This document shows, in pieces, positions 23,847-23,961 of a stretch of 23,961 bases of DNA. The stretch comes from Tritrichomonas musculus. Lineage: Eukaryota; Parabasalia; Tritrichomonadida; Tritrichomonadidae. The notes below the pieces were generated by a model. The model was not told the DNA's origin. It was given only the letters and a program-made list of their open reading frames with translations, and made no database searches. The translations under genes were made by a program, and so were the position numbers. Numbering within the stretch: position 1 is the stretch's first letter; each line of letters starts with the position of its first letter. The stretch lies in contig JAPFFF010000386.1 in the NCBI GenBank assembly GCA_039105265.1, positions 1 through 23,961 on the forward strand, read 5' to 3'.

Positions 23847-23961
23847 AGAAACGTTTGAATAAGAATAATTGATATTGCGATTTAATCTTTATTGATTTTA
23901 CTTAATTTCGAAATCGTTTATAATTATCTTACAAAAGTGTTTGAGATTTGTGTTTTATTTA

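Larger units (their letters stand above)
1..23961 (+). repeat. Satellite DNA array, 131-bp monomer, about 183 copies
   Basis: A single tandem array fills the window: 182 full monomers and a final 115-bp partial, all head to tail on the + strand. Monomer starts fall at 1, 132, 263 and so on every 131 bp. The only length changes are M12 (+2), M172 (+1) and M175 (+1), which reproduce the 23961-bp length exactly. The first monomer has 31 G/C of 131 (about 24%) and about 60 T to 40 A on this strand. About 125 monomers carry the GAGATTAAGC core and 58 the GATATTGCG core (M12 counted with the latter). Monomers of different type differ at up to about 9 of 131 bases, while monomers of the same type look identical. 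There is no unique sequence, so neither array edge is in the window. The family is not one I recognise. A eukaryotic centromeric or pericentromeric satellite is inferred from organisation and composition, not from homology. Confidence 0.98.
20177..23961 (+). repeat. Superblock copy 3, cut by the window end (M155-M183)
   Basis: The order is P-Q-R(C126), two GATATTGCG/T41/C46 monomers (20570 with G16, 20701 with A16, both T126), PQRS (20832), PQRG (21356), PQRT (21880), PQRS (22404), PQRT (22930), PQT trimer (23454), then P with A74 (23847, partial). This is the series of M24-M52 and M82-M110. Differences are A16 in M159, T126 in M158 and M159, and three private changes between 22474 and 23186. 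By analogy the array should run on into QRT, PRT and the G16 octamer domain beyond the window. Confidence 0.86.

Noticed and set aside
1-23961. CRISPR array
   Set aside because: The repeats abut directly and there are no unique spacers. The 131-bp unit is itself the whole period, far longer than a CRISPR repeat.
1-23961. Protein-coding repeats or a long reading frame
   Set aside because: Stop codons (TAA, TGA, TAG) recur many times per monomer on the + strand, and the AT-rich reverse strand looks equally interrupted. The 131-bp period shifts the frame at each unit.
1-23961. Telomeric or simple-sequence repeat
   Set aside because: The period is 131 bp of complex sequence. The GAATAA doublet and TTTTACTKA repeat inside it are only two copies each.

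Overview
The whole window is one uninterrupted head-to-tail satellite DNA array. By hand parsing it holds 182 complete monomers plus the first 115 bp of a 183rd, all in the same orientation. The monomer is 131 bp, about 24% G+C, and on the + strand carries roughly 60 T to 40 A. Only three monomers depart from 131 bp (one +2, two +1), and these four extra bases account exactly for the window length. I see no gene, RNA gene, transposon, unique spacer or array edge. The layout (AT-rich, near nucleosome length, higher-order repeats) points to a eukaryotic heterochromatic or centromeric/pericentromeric satellite. The sequence alone does not identify the species, and I do not recognise the family.

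Numbering: position 1 of each monomer is the first base of AGAAA. Almost all variation sits at about 15 diagnostic positions: 6, 10, 16, 23, 27, 31, 32, 34, 41, 46, 74, 102, 104, 106 and 126. Codes used below: P = 'GATATTGCGATTT' core with C41/T46; Q = T6/A10 front, C23, 'GAGATTAAGCTTT' core, T74; R = as Q but A74; S = C6/T10, C23, same core, T74; T = as S but A74; G = G16 with the GAGATTAAGC core; H = G16 with the GATATTGCG core and T41/C46. Monomers are numbered M1 to M183.

Layout: 1-3015 irregular mixed monomers. 3016-7600 tetramer higher-order repeats (PQRS/PQRT, 524 bp, alternating as a 1048-bp octamer). 7601-9565 a different octamer rich in G16, lacking the T6/A10 front. 9566-10613 transition. 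10614-15198 second copy of the tetramer domain. 15199-17032 second copy of the G16 octamer domain. 17033-18211 transition. 18212-20176 tetramers. 20177-23961 third copy of the tetramer domain, cut by the window end.

The array is thus hierarchical: 131-bp monomer, 524-bp tetramer, 1048-bp octamers, and a superblock of about 6.5 kb present twice in full (3016-9565 and 10614-17032) and a third time in part (20177 onward). The two full copies agree at every diagnostic position I could follow, except for one missing monomer, which implies very recent large-scale amplification. The most informative single monomer is M12 (1442-1574). Its 133-bp form looks like the common source of the two main core types, each derivable from it by a different 2-bp deletion.
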